From NCBI RefSeq assembly GCF_018798885.1, contig NZ_CP076361.1, positions 1,518,501-1,582,500 of the forward strand: 64,000 nt of DNA, read 5' to 3'. Positions 24,536 through 33,870 of this stretch are shown here, piece after piece. The translations under genes and the position numbers were made by a program. Position 1 is the stretch's first letter; each line of letters opens with the position of its first letter. This DNA is from Gemmobacter fulvus. GTDB taxonomy: Bacteria > Pseudomonadota > Alphaproteobacteria > Rhodobacterales > Rhodobacteraceae. The notes under the pieces were generated by a model, which saw nothing but the letters and a program-made list of their open reading frames with translations, ran no database searches and was not told where the DNA came from.

Positions 24536-25807
24536 ATGGTCAAGAGACTGAAACTCAATGAAAAAACCCTGCGCGAGGCGGAACCCAAGCCCGGCGTCAG
24601 CTATCAGATCTTCGACACGGAAGTGATCGGCTTCGCCGCCCGGGTTCAGGCCTCGGGCGCGCGGACCTTCACCATCGACTACCGGCACGCCGGGCGGCAG
24701 CGGCGGATGACCATCGGGCGCTGGCCGGAGTGGAGCGTCACGGCCGCGCGCGAACGCGCCAAGGAACTGCGCCGCGCCATCGACGAGGGGCAGGATCCTC
24801 TGGCGGCGCGCGACGAGTGGCGCGGGGCCCCGCGCGTCACGGACATGATCGACCGCTACATCGCCGAGCATCTGCCGAAACTCGCCAAGACCAATGCGGG
24901 CGACCAGGTTTCGATGTTGAAGAAGATGGTTGAACCGGCCTGGGGCAACCGGCTGGTGACGGAGATCACCAAGTCTGACGTGGCGAAGTTCCTCGATTTC
25001 GTGGCCGAGGGGCGGCCTCGCCCCTGCAAGGCAAAGCCCAACAACCGGGCTCGCAAACTGCAGGGTCACAAGCCCACCCCGATCCGCGCCAACCGCATGG
25101 GCGAGGTGCTGCGCAAGATGTTCACGCTGGCGGTGGAATGGGAATGGCGGACGGACAACCCCGCGCAGGGGTTCCATCGGCGCATTGAACATGCCCGCGA
25201 GCGCTTCCTGTCGCCCGAAGAGCTGACTCGACTGGCGGCCGTGCTGGATGGCGCCGAGGATCAGCGCGCCGCGGCGATCATCCGCATGTGCATGTTGACC
25301 GGCGCGCGGGTGGGCGAAGTGCGGACGGCCCGGTTCGAACAGTTCAACCTCGACTATGCCATCTGGTCGAAGCCTGCCTCAACCACCAAGCAGCGCAAGA
25401 TCCACCGTGTGCCGATTTCGCAGGACGTCGCGGCCATCGTGCGCCTGCGCCAGCAAGCGGTACCGCGCGGGAACCCGTGGCTGTTCCCCGGCGACACTGT
25501 CGGCCAGCCGGTGCGGGAAATCCGTCGATTCTGGGCCAAGGTGCAGAAGGACGCCGGGCTGGCCGACGTTCGCATCCATGACCTGCGCCACACCTTTGCC
25601 TCGCTTCTGGTCAGCGGCGGCGCGTCGCTGGAAATGATCGGCAAGCTCTTGGGCCACAGCCAGATGCAGACCACCCAGCGCTACGCGCACCTGATGGATT
25701 CCCCCCTGCGGGCGGGCGTCGACACAGTGGCTAGCCTCCTGCGCCCGCGGCCGCGCCTTGTACATGATGCAGCGCAGGACGAGGCCGACCTGCCGAAATC
25801 GGCCTGA
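24536..25807 (+). CDS. Tyrosine-recombinase integrase of element A
   Basis: A 423-residue phage-type integrase. It has an N-terminal DUF4102-like arm-binding part (GFAARVQASGARTFTIDYRH), a core-binding domain, and a catalytic domain with arginine in LTGARVGEVRTARF, IHDLRHTFASLL, LGHSQMQTTQRYAHL and the nucleophilic tyrosine in that last segment. The ATG at 24536 has AAGGAGG 9 bases ahead. It is probably responsible for insertion at the tRNA-fMet 3' end, although it lies 4 kb from the attachment site with the retron genes in between. Confidence 0.93.
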   Translation: MVKRLKLNEKTLREAEPKPGVSYQIFDTEVIGFAARVQASGARTFTIDYRHAGRQRRMTIGRWPEWSVTAARERAKELRRAIDEGQDPLAARDEWRGAPRVTDMIDRYIAEHLPKLAKTNAGDQVSMLKKMVEPAWGNRLVTEITKSDVAKFLDFVAEGRPRPCKAKPNNRARKLQGHKPTPIRANRMGEVLRKMFTLAVEWEWRTDNPAQGFHRRIEHARERFLSPEELTRLAAVLDGAEDQRAAAIIRMCMLTGARVGEVRTARFEQFNLDYAIWSKPASTTKQRKIHRVPISQDVAAIVRLRQQAVPRGNPWLFPGDTVGQPVREIRRFWAKVQKDAGLADVRIHDLRHTFASLLVSGGASLEMIGKLLGHSQMQTTQRYAHLMDSPLRAGVDTVASLLRPRPRLVHDAAQDEADLPKSA

Positions 25808-25810
25808 ACC

Positions 25811-26413
25811 CTACGCGGCATCCTCGCCGCGCAACCTGCGCCACAGCGAGGACAGCCGCTTGCGGATTGTGCTTTCATCCGGCACCTCGCCCGACTTCGA
25901 ATTCTGGACGAACCACTCCTGCACCAGCGAGACCAGCGCGGTCTGGGTGTCGGGCACCCCCTTTTCGAACAGGAACCACGTCAGCCAAGCATACATCGCG
26001 TCCCAATCGTAGCGCGGGCTGGCCCCGATGGTGGAAGCCGGGCGCCGAAGCAGATCCCGCTCTTCCTCGAAGGCCTGCAGTGTTCCGGAGTCCAGCAGCA
26101 GATCGGAGGACCGGACCAGCACCCCCTCGGCCGGATCGGTGATCTTGAGCCAGGTCTTGCTGCCGAGCGGCATGACCCGCCTGAGCCTGGCCTGTTCGTC
26201 GCTCGGGCCCATCCTCCGGAACATGCCCATCAGTTCCGCCATCGGCACCTGAACCATACCAGCCACCGTTTCGTCACCGCAGACGACCGGAGGAATGCCT
26301 GCCACCACATGCAGATGCCCCGCCGCCGCCCAGCCCGCCACATCGGCCGGAGGGCAACCCCAGCGCACGGCGATTTCCTAGATCGAGAAGAATGCGACAG
26401 GCGGCAGAGGCAT
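25811..26413 (-). pseudogene. Hypothetical DNA-binding-like gene with an amber stop at codon 12
   Basis: An ATG at 26413 with a strong AAAGGAG site opens MPLPPVAFFSI, then TAG at 26378-26380, after which the same frame continues EIAVRWGCPPADVAGWAA and on to residue ~200. The internal GTG at 26368 could start a 185-residue product. The N-terminal part after the stop looks like a helix-turn-helix; the rest (DWDAMYAWLTWFLFEKG and a conserved acidic C-terminus) is unrecognised. It is convergent with the integrase, so it may once have regulated excision. Confidence 0.7.
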
Positions 26414-27026
26414 TGGGAAACTCCTTTCAGACATGCGGCATCCTTCGGCCAGGGCCGTCGGCATGCAGGTTACAAATGACCCGCCGTGCCGAGCACGCGG
26501 GCTGACTCAGGGTTCAGAGCATGTCGTCGAGGAAAACCGCCTGTATGCCAGAGGCACACCGTGACCGGCGTGCGCATCCGACTGCGTTCGTCTTTTCGAT
26601 TCTTATGGACTGCTCAGCCGTTAATCTACGCACCCAGAAGGCGAGCACGCAACCACAAACCTGTGATGCCCGCCTCGAACAAAGAAAGAACATGTGGATA
26701 TCGTCGAGCGCCTGCGGAACCTGACCGGAACGCCCCATTCCGGCAATTCCGCTCCCCTCAATAGCGGCGAATCCGTCCGAAGGACGGTCAAACCGCCCTC
26801 CCCGTGGGGAACGGTGATGCACGCGCATGCATCGCCGCCCGGAACCGCCTTGGATGACGGGGGCGGAGGTATCTGCCTTGGGTGGCTCCGACTGGCAGGA
26901 GCCAAGAAAATCCAATGAAACAAGGGGCGGAATAGGTAGGCGGTCTACAATTCCACCTTCTGCCTGTCTTCCGGTCCTCGCGCTCTGCTTCGCTGAACCG
27001 ACCCCCGCCAGAGGGGTGCCACGCGA
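26414..27026. other. Gene-poor stretch with a 30-bp repeat
   Basis: About 600 bp between the broken gene and the excisionase-like gene. It contains copy 2 of the 30-bp repeat at 26948-26977 and a short inverted repeat GATGCA...TGCATC near 26815. Short frames on both strands resemble nothing known and lack ribosome binding sites. It is probably the regulatory region for the early genes of element A. Confidence 0.4.
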
Positions 27027-27287
27027 ATGGAGCAGCCGATGAAGGACATTCAGACCGATCCCGACGAGGACATCCCGGACCTGCTGGCCGACTGGATCAG
27101 CCGGGAGCAGTTGGCCCGCGCGCTGGGCCTGACGGCCGACACGCTATCCCGGTGGGAAGCCCGCCGCCAGGGGCCGCCCTGCACACGCATAGGTCGAAAG
27201 ACCTTCTACCGCCGCGCCGCCATTCAGGAGTGGATCCGCGCGCAGGAACAGGCCCATCCGGTGCGCAAGACGCGGGGGCGGTCATGA
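27027..27287 (+). CDS. Excisionase-like helix-turn-helix protein
   Basis: An 86-residue MerR/excisionase-type protein: ISREQLARALGLTADTLSRW, ARRQGPPCTRIGRKTFYRR, IQEWIRAQE. Proteins of this form act as recombination directionality factors or early regulators. A second ATG at 27039 is the alternative start. The stop overlaps the next gene (ATGA). It heads a tightly packed run of five phage-type genes. Confidence 0.85.
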   Translation: MEQPMKDIQTDPDEDIPDLLADWISREQLARALGLTADTLSRWEARRQGPPCTRIGRKTFYRRAAIQEWIRAQEQAHPVRKTRGRS

Positions 27288-27523
27288 CCATCCAGCCCCG
27301 CAGTTCCGCATGGCCCGCTGACCGCGTGGCCGAGGCCCGCGCTGTAATCGCCGACGTCGCGCATCACAGCGATCTCCTGATCCGGCTCGCCTGCAATGTG
27401 CTTGTCCAGCATGGCGAGACCCCGGGCGAGCGTGCTGATGCCCGGCGGCTGCTGGTGGTGATCGACGCGCGGCGGCCGGTACGGCGTGCCCAGCGCGAAG
27501 ACCAGGGGAGGGCCGCGCGATGA
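27284..27523 (+). CDS. Small phage-type hypothetical protein
   Basis: A 79-residue protein beginning MTIQPRSSAWPADRVAEARA, with ATGA overlap to the gene before and ATGATG overlap to the gene after. Largely helical, no recognised domain. The overlaps are the main reason to accept it. Confidence 0.7.
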   Translation: MTIQPRSSAWPADRVAEARAVIADVAHHSDLLIRLACNVLVQHGETPGERADARRLLVVIDARRPVRRAQREDQGRAAR

Positions 27524-27915
27524 TGCGCCGTGGCACCCCCGAGGCCGATCTGCAGCGTGCCGTGGTGCAGGCGCTGCGCATCGCTTTGCCCCGCACCGCC
27601 ATCATCCATCACTGCGCCAACGAGGTGACGGAGGCTGGGCCCCGCGGGGCCAAGCGCCAGGCGATCCTTGTCGGCATGGGCGTCCATGCCGGGTTCGCCG
27701 ACCTGATCGTGCTCTGCGACGGCCGCGTCCTGTTCCTCGAACTGAAGGCGCCGAAGGGGCGGCTGCGGCCGGAGCAGGAGGCGTTCCGCGATGCGGTGCA
27801 GGCGCAGGGCTTTGGCTGGGCCCTCGTGCGCTCGATCGACGACGCGCTGGGTGCGCTTGCCGATCACGGCTTCACCACGCGCATCGCCCCTTCCCCGCGG
27901 AGGGCCGCACCATGA
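27520..27915 (+). CDS. VRR-NUC domain nuclease
   Basis: A 131-residue stand-alone VRR-NUC protein: PEADLQRAVVQAL, the metal-binding aspartate in GFADLIVLCDG, the ELK pair in VLFLELKAPKGRL, then RPEQEAFRDAVQAQGFGW. This PD-(D/E)xK family is common in phage replication modules. It overlaps both neighbours by four bases, showing one operon. Confidence 0.92.
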   Translation: MMRRGTPEADLQRAVVQALRIALPRTAIIHHCANEVTEAGPRGAKRQAILVGMGVHAGFADLIVLCDGRVLFLELKAPKGRLRPEQEAFRDAVQAQGFGWALVRSIDDALGALADHGFTTRIAPSPRRAAP

Positions 27916-28919
27916 GCCACGAGGCCACCAACTGGGCCATCAAGCAGCGCGGCTTGAAGCCCACGACCAAGATCGTGCTCTGGCACCTCTGCGACCGGTT
28001 CAACCCGGATTACGGCTGCTTCCCCTCGCAAGACCGGCTGGCGCATGACTGCGAGATCAGCCGATCCACGCTGAACGATCACCTTGGTCAGCTGGAAGCC
28101 GTCGGCCTGCTGCGGCGCGTGCCGCGGCTCGACCCTGTGACCAAGCGCCAGCTGCCCACCCGCTACATCCTGGGGTTCGAGCCTGGCTTCACACCTGTGG
28201 CTGTGGTCCCGTGTCCGGAAATCGGACACGGGGAGGATGGTGGCGCGGAAAGCCTCGACGGTGCCGATGGTTGTGGCGTCGATGCCGCCGCCGATGGCAT
28301 GCCGTGTCCGGAATTCGGACACGGGAATGCGGCGGAAGCCGTGTCCGATATTTCGGCTGAGCCGTGTCCGGAAAATGCCGAAAGCCGTGTCCGGATTTCG
28401 GACACTAACCCTGTAAGGGAACCTCTAAGTAAACCAGTAAAGGAGGAGGAGGGCGCGCAGGCGCGCAAAGCGATTTCCGATGAGGTTTTCGGAGACCTGC
28501 TGGCAGCGCTGGGCCTCGACCCCGCCGCCCTGCCCGGCTGGTGGCAAGGCTGGCCGCCCCGGCTGCACGTCCAGCGCTGGCGCGACGAACTGGGCCTGAC
28601 CGAGGCGGAGATCATCGCTGCGGCCGAGGCCAGCCGCGAGGAGCACCCCGAACCGCCCGATGGGCCGAAGGCACTGGACCGCGCCATGCAAAGGACCGCC
28701 CAGCGCAAGGTCGAGGATGCGGGCTGGAAGCGCCGAAAACCCAAGGCGGCCCCTGCCCCGGCCGCGAAACCCATCACGGACCTGCCCGCCTTCTACGCCG
28801 ATCTGGTCAACTCCGACCGCTACCTGCCGGTCAGCGCGATCAGCAACACGATGCGCGACGCCATGCTCGCCCGGGGGCTGGTGACAGCAGAACGTCTGCG
28901 CGAGCGAGGTGTTCGATGA
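27912..28919 (+). CDS. Helix-turn-helix replication-initiator-like protein with iteron-like repeats in the gene
   Basis: A 335-residue protein with an N-terminal winged helix-turn-helix (WAIKQRGLKPTTKIVLWHLC, then CEISRSTLNDHLGQLEAVGL), as in phage and plasmid replication proteins. Residues ~95-165 are low-complexity with recurring CPEIGHG / CPEFGHG / CPEN units. This segment corresponds to palindromic DNA repeats GTGTCCG-N5-CGGACAC and is likely shaped by DNA rather than protein function. The C-terminal region (GWWQGWPPRLHVQRW) is unrecognised. It overlaps both neighbouring genes. A role in element replication is inferred. Confidence 0.8.
   Translation: MSHEATNWAIKQRGLKPTTKIVLWHLCDRFNPDYGCFPSQDRLAHDCEISRSTLNDHLGQLEAVGLLRRVPRLDPVTKRQLPTRYILGFEPGFTPVAVVPCPEIGHGEDGGAESLDGADGCGVDAAADGMPCPEFGHGNAAEAVSDISAEPCPENAESRVRISDTNPVREPLSKPVKEEEGAQARKAISDEVFGDLLAALGLDPAALPGWWQGWPPRLHVQRWRDELGLTEAEIIAAAEASREEHPEPPDGPKALDRAMQRTAQRKVEDAGWKRRKPKAAPAPAAKPITDLPAFYADLVNSDRYLPVSAISNTMRDAMLARGLVTAERLRERGVR
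28211..28405. repeat. Palindromic iteron-like repeats GTGTCCG-N5-CGGACAC
   Basis: Three perfect 19-bp palindromes lie at 28211-28229, 28304-28322 and 28387-28405, differing only in the central AAT/ATT-type bases. Half-sites GTGTCCG occur between them at about 28341 and 28364. They sit inside the linker of the replication-protein-like gene. Repeats of this form suit a dimeric DNA-binding protein, possibly the encoded one, and may mark an origin. Confidence 0.65.
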
Positions 28920-29584
28920 CCCTGCAGCGAACGATCTCCCGTGCGGGCAGTCGATCCGTCAAACGCGCATTGAGCGTGCAGGCTGCGCTGGAATGGGCGT
29001 TCAGGATCGAACAGGCGCAGCTGGAACTGCCGCTGCCCCCGGACGTCACCGAGGAAGGCTTCGGTTTCGGCCTGGAATACGTCCTGCTGCAGCGTGCCGT
29101 GCTAGGCTGCAAGATCGACGGCGGCCAGCACAAGATCGGCGGCTACACCCACGAGGACGCCGAGGTCATCGCCGCCACCGTCGCCGGGATCCCCGGCAGC
29201 CTCGGCGGCAAGCGCATGGCGATCCGCGTCGCCGAACTGGCCCGCGCCGGGCTGACCCCGGACTGGATGCCGGGCGCCGTCCCGCGCTGCGTGCCCACCC
29301 TCGTCAAGCAGAACCAGCATGGCAGCCATGCGGGCACAATCGTCGTCGGCAGCGAGCGCATCCGCGTGCGTGGCGCGAACGCACGCGCCATGTGGAAGAC
29401 CATCGACATCTTGGCCTGCCCGGTCACCTTCTCCCCCCACCCCCAACAGATCGAAGCCGCCCGGCGCGGCTATGACGACTGGTGCTGTGCGCTGGGCTGG
29501 GTACGGGACGGGCTGATCGCGGGCGGGATGCTGCGAGAGCTCGAGGTGACGACTGCGATGCCGAAAATCAGGCCGTGGGCTTGA
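28916..29584 (+). CDS. Phage-type hypothetical protein
   Basis: A 222-residue protein whose ATG overlaps the stop of the gene before (ATGA). It includes GFGFGLEYVLLQRAVLGCKID and AMWKTIDILACPVTFSPHP. I recognise no domain; it is the last gene of the early operon of element A. Confidence 0.75.
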   Translation: MTLQRTISRAGSRSVKRALSVQAALEWAFRIEQAQLELPLPPDVTEEGFGFGLEYVLLQRAVLGCKIDGGQHKIGGYTHEDAEVIAATVAGIPGSLGGKRMAIRVAELARAGLTPDWMPGAVPRCVPTLVKQNQHGSHAGTIVVGSERIRVRGANARAMWKTIDILACPVTFSPHPQQIEAARRGYDDWCCALGWVRDGLIAGGMLRELEVTTAMPKIRPWA

Positions 29585-29831
29585 GGACTTTGCCAAACGA
29601 TCTGGTGTCCGACCAGGACCCGGGCATGTCTCGGCGGGTCGGGTGTCTCCGAACCGAAGACGAGGCCGTTTTCGAACCGATCTGTTAATGAACCAGCGAT
29701 AGAACATCATGATCGCGGACCTTGCGGTAGCGCTCAACCCATCGACAGCGACGGCTGCCTAGCATAGCATCAGCTGATGGCTTGATCCCAAGGCCCAGGA
29801 TATTGTGGCGACAAGCGAGCAGGAAGCATTC

Positions 29832-30905
29832 ATGGAACACTCCGAAGCACCCTTCAAGTTCATCGATTTGTTCGCTGGAATCGGGGGCCTCCGGCGTGGC
29901 TTCGATGCAATTGGCGGACAGTGCGTCTTCACCTGCGAGATGAACAAGTATTCTCAGGAGACCTATCGCGCCAACTTTGGAAGCGACCATGCAATCGCCG
30001 GTGACATCACGCAGGTTGCCGCAACGGACATTCCTGAACATGATCTGCTTCTAGCCGGATTTCCCTGCCAGCCGTTCTCTTTGGCTGGCGTCAGCAAGAA
30101 GAACTCGCTCGGTCGAGCTCATGGGTTCGCGGACGAGACGCAGGGGACCCTGTTCTTCGACGTCGTCCGGATCTTGCGCCATCACCACCCCCGCGCCTTC
30201 TTGCTCGAGAACGTCAAGAACCTGCTCAGCCATGACAAAGGCAACACCATGCGGGTCATACTGCATGCCTTGGACGAACTCGGGTACGAGGTCGACTACC
30301 GTGTGATCGATGCCCGTTCTTGGGTGCCGCAGCATCGTGAGCGAATTTTCATTTCCGGGTTCCGGAGAGACTACAAGACGACCTTCTCTTTCAATGATGT
30401 GTTCGTTCCGTCGGGGCCCAACCCGACCCTCGCATCGATCCTCCACCCAGAGGACGGGTCGGAGGCCGCAGATGGGCGTTACACGACGGGCAGCTTCGGC
30501 AAGGTGAACGACCGTTACACGCTGACTGATGGCCTCTGGTCGTACCTGCAGCGATATGCCGAGAAGCATCGCAGAGCAGGCAACGGGTTCGGTTTCGGGC
30601 TGGTCGGCCCCGAGAACGTGGCCCGCACACTCAGCGCCCGGTATCACAAGGATGGGTCTGAAATCTTGGTCAAGCAGCCAGGAAAGAACCCACGCCGTCT
30701 GACCCCGCGGGAATGCGCGCGTCTCATGGGATTCGACCGTCCCGGCTCCAACGACCCTTGGAAGATCCCGGTAAGTGACACCCAAGCATATCGGCAGTTC
30801 GGCAACGCCGTTGCGGCACCCGTTTCGGTTGCGATCGCCGAAGCGATGGCTCCTTGGTTAACCAACACGGTTGCCATCCGGTCGCGAAGGGAACGTGTTG
30901 GCTGA
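29832..30905 (+). CDS. dcm: Dcm-type DNA (cytosine-5) methyltransferase
   Basis: A 357-residue methyltransferase very close to E. coli Dcm as I remember it: [15 protein letters not shown], the motif IV Cys79 in [23 protein letters not shown] at 126-128, [14 protein letters not shown] and [15 protein letters not shown]. Dcm methylates the inner C of CCWGG, so that site is the likely target. The ATG at 29832 has AGGAAG just upstream; an in-frame GTG at 29805 is less likely. The vsr gene overlaps its end, and four more genes of the operon follow. Confidence 0.95.
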   Translation: MEHSEAPFKFIDLFAGIGGLRRGFDAIGGQCVFTCEMNKYSQETYRANFGSDHAIAGDITQVAATDIPEHDLLLAGFPCQPFSLAGVSKKNSLGRAHGFADETQGTLFFDVVRILRHHHPRAFLLENVKNLLSHDKGNTMRVILHALDELGYEVDYRVIDARSWVPQHRERIFISGFRRDYKTTFSFNDVFVPSGPNPTLASILHPEDGSEAADGRYTTGSFGKVNDRYTLTDGLWSYLQRYAEKHRRAGNGFGFGLVGPENVARTLSARYHKDGSEILVKQPGKNPRRLTPRECARLMGFDRPGSNDPWKIPVSDTQAYRQFGNAVAAPVSVAIAEAMAPWLTNTVAIRSRRERVG

Positions 30906-31407
30906 CAAGAAGGCGCCCCTGACAAGATCACAGATTATGGCGCGTGTCCGTTCGGCGGATACCAAGCCGGAACTGGTCCTGCGCAAGGCCCTTCACGCCA
31001 ACGGCTTCCGGTTCAGGTTGCACGTCCGTTCCCTCCCGGGTTGTCCGGACATCGTCATGCGGAAGCACAGGTGCGCTATCTTCGTCAACGGCTGCTTTTG
31101 GCACGGTCACGCTGACTGCAAGCATTTTCGTATTCCCAAGACCCGGCCAGAATTCTGGTACGCAAAGATCGAAGCCAACCGGGTGCGGGACACACGCGCG
31201 ATCGAAGCGCTGCTGGGCTACGGCTGGCGGGTTCTAGTCGTCTGGGAATGTGCGACGCGGTCGTTTCAGGTGGACAATTTGATCAGCATCATCGCCACAT
31301 GGTTGCAGGGCACTGAAACAAGTGCAGAATTGTCATCGGATGGCCTGTCGACCAACAGGCCTACGAGGTCCGGAATTTCATCCGGCGAGCAGGAAACACG
31401 AAGATGA
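30895..31407 (+). CDS. vsr: Very short patch repair endonuclease Vsr
   Basis: A ~170-residue Vsr: [38 protein letters not shown] with the catalytic aspartate, [13 protein letters not shown] and PKTRPEFW. Vsr nicks at T:G mismatches formed when 5-methylcytosine in CCWGG deaminates, protecting a cell that carries Dcm. It starts at GTG 30895 or TTG 30898 inside the dcm end. The stop overlaps the next start (ATGA). The last ~35 residues extend past the usual Vsr core. Confidence 0.93.
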   Translation: MLADKKAPLTRSQIMARVRSADTKPELVLRKALHANGFRFRLHVRSLPGCPDIVMRKHRCAIFVNGCFWHGHADCKHFRIPKTRPEFWYAKIEANRVRDTRAIEALLGYGWRVLVVWECATRSFQVDNLISIIATWLQGTETSAELSSDGLSTNRPTRSGISSGEQETRR

Positions 31408-33032
31408 ACGACCTTATCAACGACCCGAACGCATCGCGGCTGATTTATGGCCTGCGCGACACCGGCTACAACGTCAAGACCGCGGCTGCGGACATCATCG
31501 ACAACTCGATCGCAGCAGGCGCAGAGAACATCAACATCGAAATCCAGCTCCTGCATGACGGACGGAAGGTCGTCTATTTCGGTGACGATGGTCACGGGAT
31601 GAACCAAGAGGAAGTCCGGAACGCCATGCGGTACGGTGCGGACAGGCGCCCGGACGCAAAGAGCCTTGGAAAATTCGGCCTGGGCCTCAAGACCGCTTCC
31701 AGCTCGGTTTGCAAGCGCTACAGCGTGATCTCTCGTCGGTCTGAGGACCAACCCTTGGCGAAGCTTACATGGGACCTGGAGCACGTCGAACAGCGTAACG
31801 TATGGGAAATGTTGGCCGAGCCGGTAACGGCGGATCAGAACGAGATGTTCGACGAGTATTGTGGTCCAACGGGTACGCTTGTCATTTGGGAAAACTGCGA
31901 CCGGTTGCTTTCGAAGGAATACACGCCAGGCACAAAGGAACAGGCCGCTGTCAAGCGGATGTCCGAGGCCCTGAGCAAGCACCTTTCCCTCGTTTTTCAT
32001 CGGTTCCTCGATGAAAATGACAGCCGGGAAAGGAACGTGGTGATCCGGATCAACGGAACTCCGGTGAAGCCATGGAACCCTTTCTATCCAGAACGTTCCG
32101 AGCAAGTGCTTGCCCCGAACAAACAGAAGGTCGTCGTCGAACTCTTCGACGGGAGCGAAGAAGTCGCCGAAATGAAGGCGTGGATCCTTCCGCACCGCCG
32201 CGACATGACCAAGGAGGAGGAGGCCGAGTTCGCGCGGATTTCGAACAGGGCGCAAGGCTTCTATGTCTATCGCGAGGGCCGCCTAATTCAGGACGGTGGC
32301 TGGATGGATGTGTTCGGTGCGCCGGAACCGCACACTTCGCTGCTCAGAATCGAGTTCGATTTCGGCCACCAGTTGGACGAGGCCTTCCGGATCGATGTTA
32401 AGAAATCACGGATCCTATTCCATCCAGACCTTGAGGACGGCCTGCGCAAACTGCTTCAACCGGTCTATCGCGAAGCTGGAGCTCGCTATCGCCGCGAAAG
32501 CCGAGACGACGCCAACCAAAAGAAGACCGTCGACCACAGCAGCGCGAACAAGAATATCGCGGGCACGCCAAACACTACGAAACCCCAAGTGACTGCTGCG
32601 GACGTACGCACCCAAACTGCCGAAATCAGCAACAACCGCGGCCCGAAGATCAGGATCAAGGCGCCAGTCCAGAATTTCGTCAGCCCTGACAGCATTCACG
32701 TCGAAGCAGTTACAACGATAACAAATGGCCATCTCTGGGAACCCGCTTATCGCAGCGCGGGAAGCGCGGACCATGTACCGGGCGTTCAGCTCAACAAGCA
32801 CCACGACTTTTATCAGAAGATCTACCAGCGCGCCGCCGCCAACGGCTACGCGGTCGAGGGGATGGACCTTCTGCTCTACGCTTTCGCAATGGCCGAGCAG
32901 AACAACACCGATCCCGAGCTCGAACCCGTCTTCGAGGATATCCGAGAAGAAATTTCGGCCAACCTCCGCAAGTTGCTGCGGCACATGCCGGATCCCGAAC
33001 CCGCGGAACTGACCGAGGACGACGAGGAATGA
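31404..33032 (+). CDS. GHKL (MutL/MORC-like) ATPase of the restriction operon
   Basis: A 542-residue protein with a GHKL ATP-binding fold: ADIIDNSIAAGA with Asn34, DDGHGM at 61-66, and LGKFGLGLKTASS at 88-100. An S5-like transducer region follows, then a C-terminal helical part. Aspartate 30 stands where the catalytic glutamate usually is. Ancestral MORC/MutL-type ATPases next to cytosine methyltransferases, Vsr and SNF2 helicases have been described by Iyer and colleagues as components of restriction systems. It overlaps vsr and ends one base before the HNH gene start. A DNA-clamping or sensing role is inferred. Confidence 0.88.
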   Translation: MNDLINDPNASRLIYGLRDTGYNVKTAAADIIDNSIAAGAENINIEIQLLHDGRKVVYFGDDGHGMNQEEVRNAMRYGADRRPDAKSLGKFGLGLKTASSSVCKRYSVISRRSEDQPLAKLTWDLEHVEQRNVWEMLAEPVTADQNEMFDEYCGPTGTLVIWENCDRLLSKEYTPGTKEQAAVKRMSEALSKHLSLVFHRFLDENDSRERNVVIRINGTPVKPWNPFYPERSEQVLAPNKQKVVVELFDGSEEVAEMKAWILPHRRDMTKEEEAEFARISNRAQGFYVYREGRLIQDGGWMDVFGAPEPHTSLLRIEFDFGHQLDEAFRIDVKKSRILFHPDLEDGLRKLLQPVYREAGARYRRESRDDANQKKTVDHSSANKNIAGTPNTTKPQVTAADVRTQTAEISNNRGPKIRIKAPVQNFVSPDSIHVEAVTTITNGHLWEPAYRSAGSADHVPGVQLNKHHDFYQKIYQRAAANGYAVEGMDLLLYAFAMAEQNNTDPELEPVFEDIREEISANLRKLLRHMPDPEPAELTEDDEE

Positions 33033-33033
33033 G

Positions 33034-33870
33034 ATGATCTCCGATCGGCAGGACATCATCCAAAGGGAGCTGGAGGCGGGAACCGGCGCCGCGATCGGCA
33101 TGGCGGTCGACCAAAGCGGCACCAGGACCGGCCTGCGACTCTGGTTCGCCGATTTGGACGAGCGCCACGGCCCGATTGCTGAGCTGCGTCCCTACGGGAT
33201 CCGGGGATATCGGGTAGCGCTCGGCTTCGGGAAGTTTGCGGGAGGGATCGTCCGCCAGATACTGGCCGCAGACGCAGAGGACGTCGGTTTGGCACGCGCC
33301 TTGGTGGCGTCGATCAGTCCAGCGGTGGATCTCCAACTTTCGGGCCAAAGCAGGGATGATTGGACTGTGGATTCCGGAGCTTTCAAGATCACAGCAACAG
33401 CCCGGGGTTTGCCAGACGATCAGGACGAGGCAGTTGCCAAAGTGTGCCGGGACGTGATCGTGCCATTAATGGCCGCAATGGCGGAACTCATAGGCTATGA
33501 CGTTATCGAGGAGGAGGAAAAAGAGGGTGCGCACACCCATGAGGGCGCGATCCTAGTTTCGACAATCCGGCGACGTGAACGGAACCCTCGAAACCGCCTC
33601 CTCTGTATACGGCTGCACGGAGAGAAATGCGCATGCTGCGGCATCGAGCCGAGGTCGGCATACGGCGAAGCCGGGAGCATCATTGAAGTCCACCATCTCG
33701 AGGCCTTGTCCCTTCTGGCTGCGCCCCGCGCATACGATCCGGCGATCGATCTGGCACCGCTCTGTCCCAACTGCCACCGCGCCGTGCATACGAGACGCCC
33801 GATACCCTACTCCATTTCGGAATTGCGGGCGTTCATGTCACCGCACGTGGACGAGGCGGCCGTCCGATGA
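33034..33870 (+). CDS. HNH endonuclease of the restriction operon
   Basis: A 278-residue protein. The C-terminal ~90 residues form an HNH nuclease: CACCG near 199-203, the VHH at 219-221 in IIEVHHLEAL, and CPNCHRAVH at 244-252 with the second zinc pair. The N-terminal ~160 residues (GIRGYRVALGFGKFAGGIV) resemble the MrcA-like or DUF3578-type head of some HNH restriction enzymes, but this is uncertain. It overlaps the SNF2 gene by four bases. It is the only clear nuclease of the operon besides Vsr, so it probably makes the cut. Confidence 0.9.
   Translation: MISDRQDIIQRELEAGTGAAIGMAVDQSGTRTGLRLWFADLDERHGPIAELRPYGIRGYRVALGFGKFAGGIVRQILAADAEDVGLARALVASISPAVDLQLSGQSRDDWTVDSGAFKITATARGLPDDQDEAVAKVCRDVIVPLMAAMAELIGYDVIEEEEKEGAHTHEGAILVSTIRRRERNPRNRLLCIRLHGEKCACCGIEPRSAYGEAGSIIEVHHLEALSLLAAPRAYDPAIDLAPLCPNCHRAVHTRRPIPYSISELRAFMSPHVDEAAVR

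Noticed and set aside
26514..26923. Minus-strand frames of 100-133 codons in the 26.4-27.0 kb gap
   Set aside because: Two overlapping frames of poor composition, no ribosome binding site and no recognisable domain.
28211..28405. CRISPR array
   Set aside because: The repeats are short palindromes inside a coding sequence with only three full copies; no cas genes are nearby. The 51.1-kb array was rejected as CRISPR for the same kind of reason.
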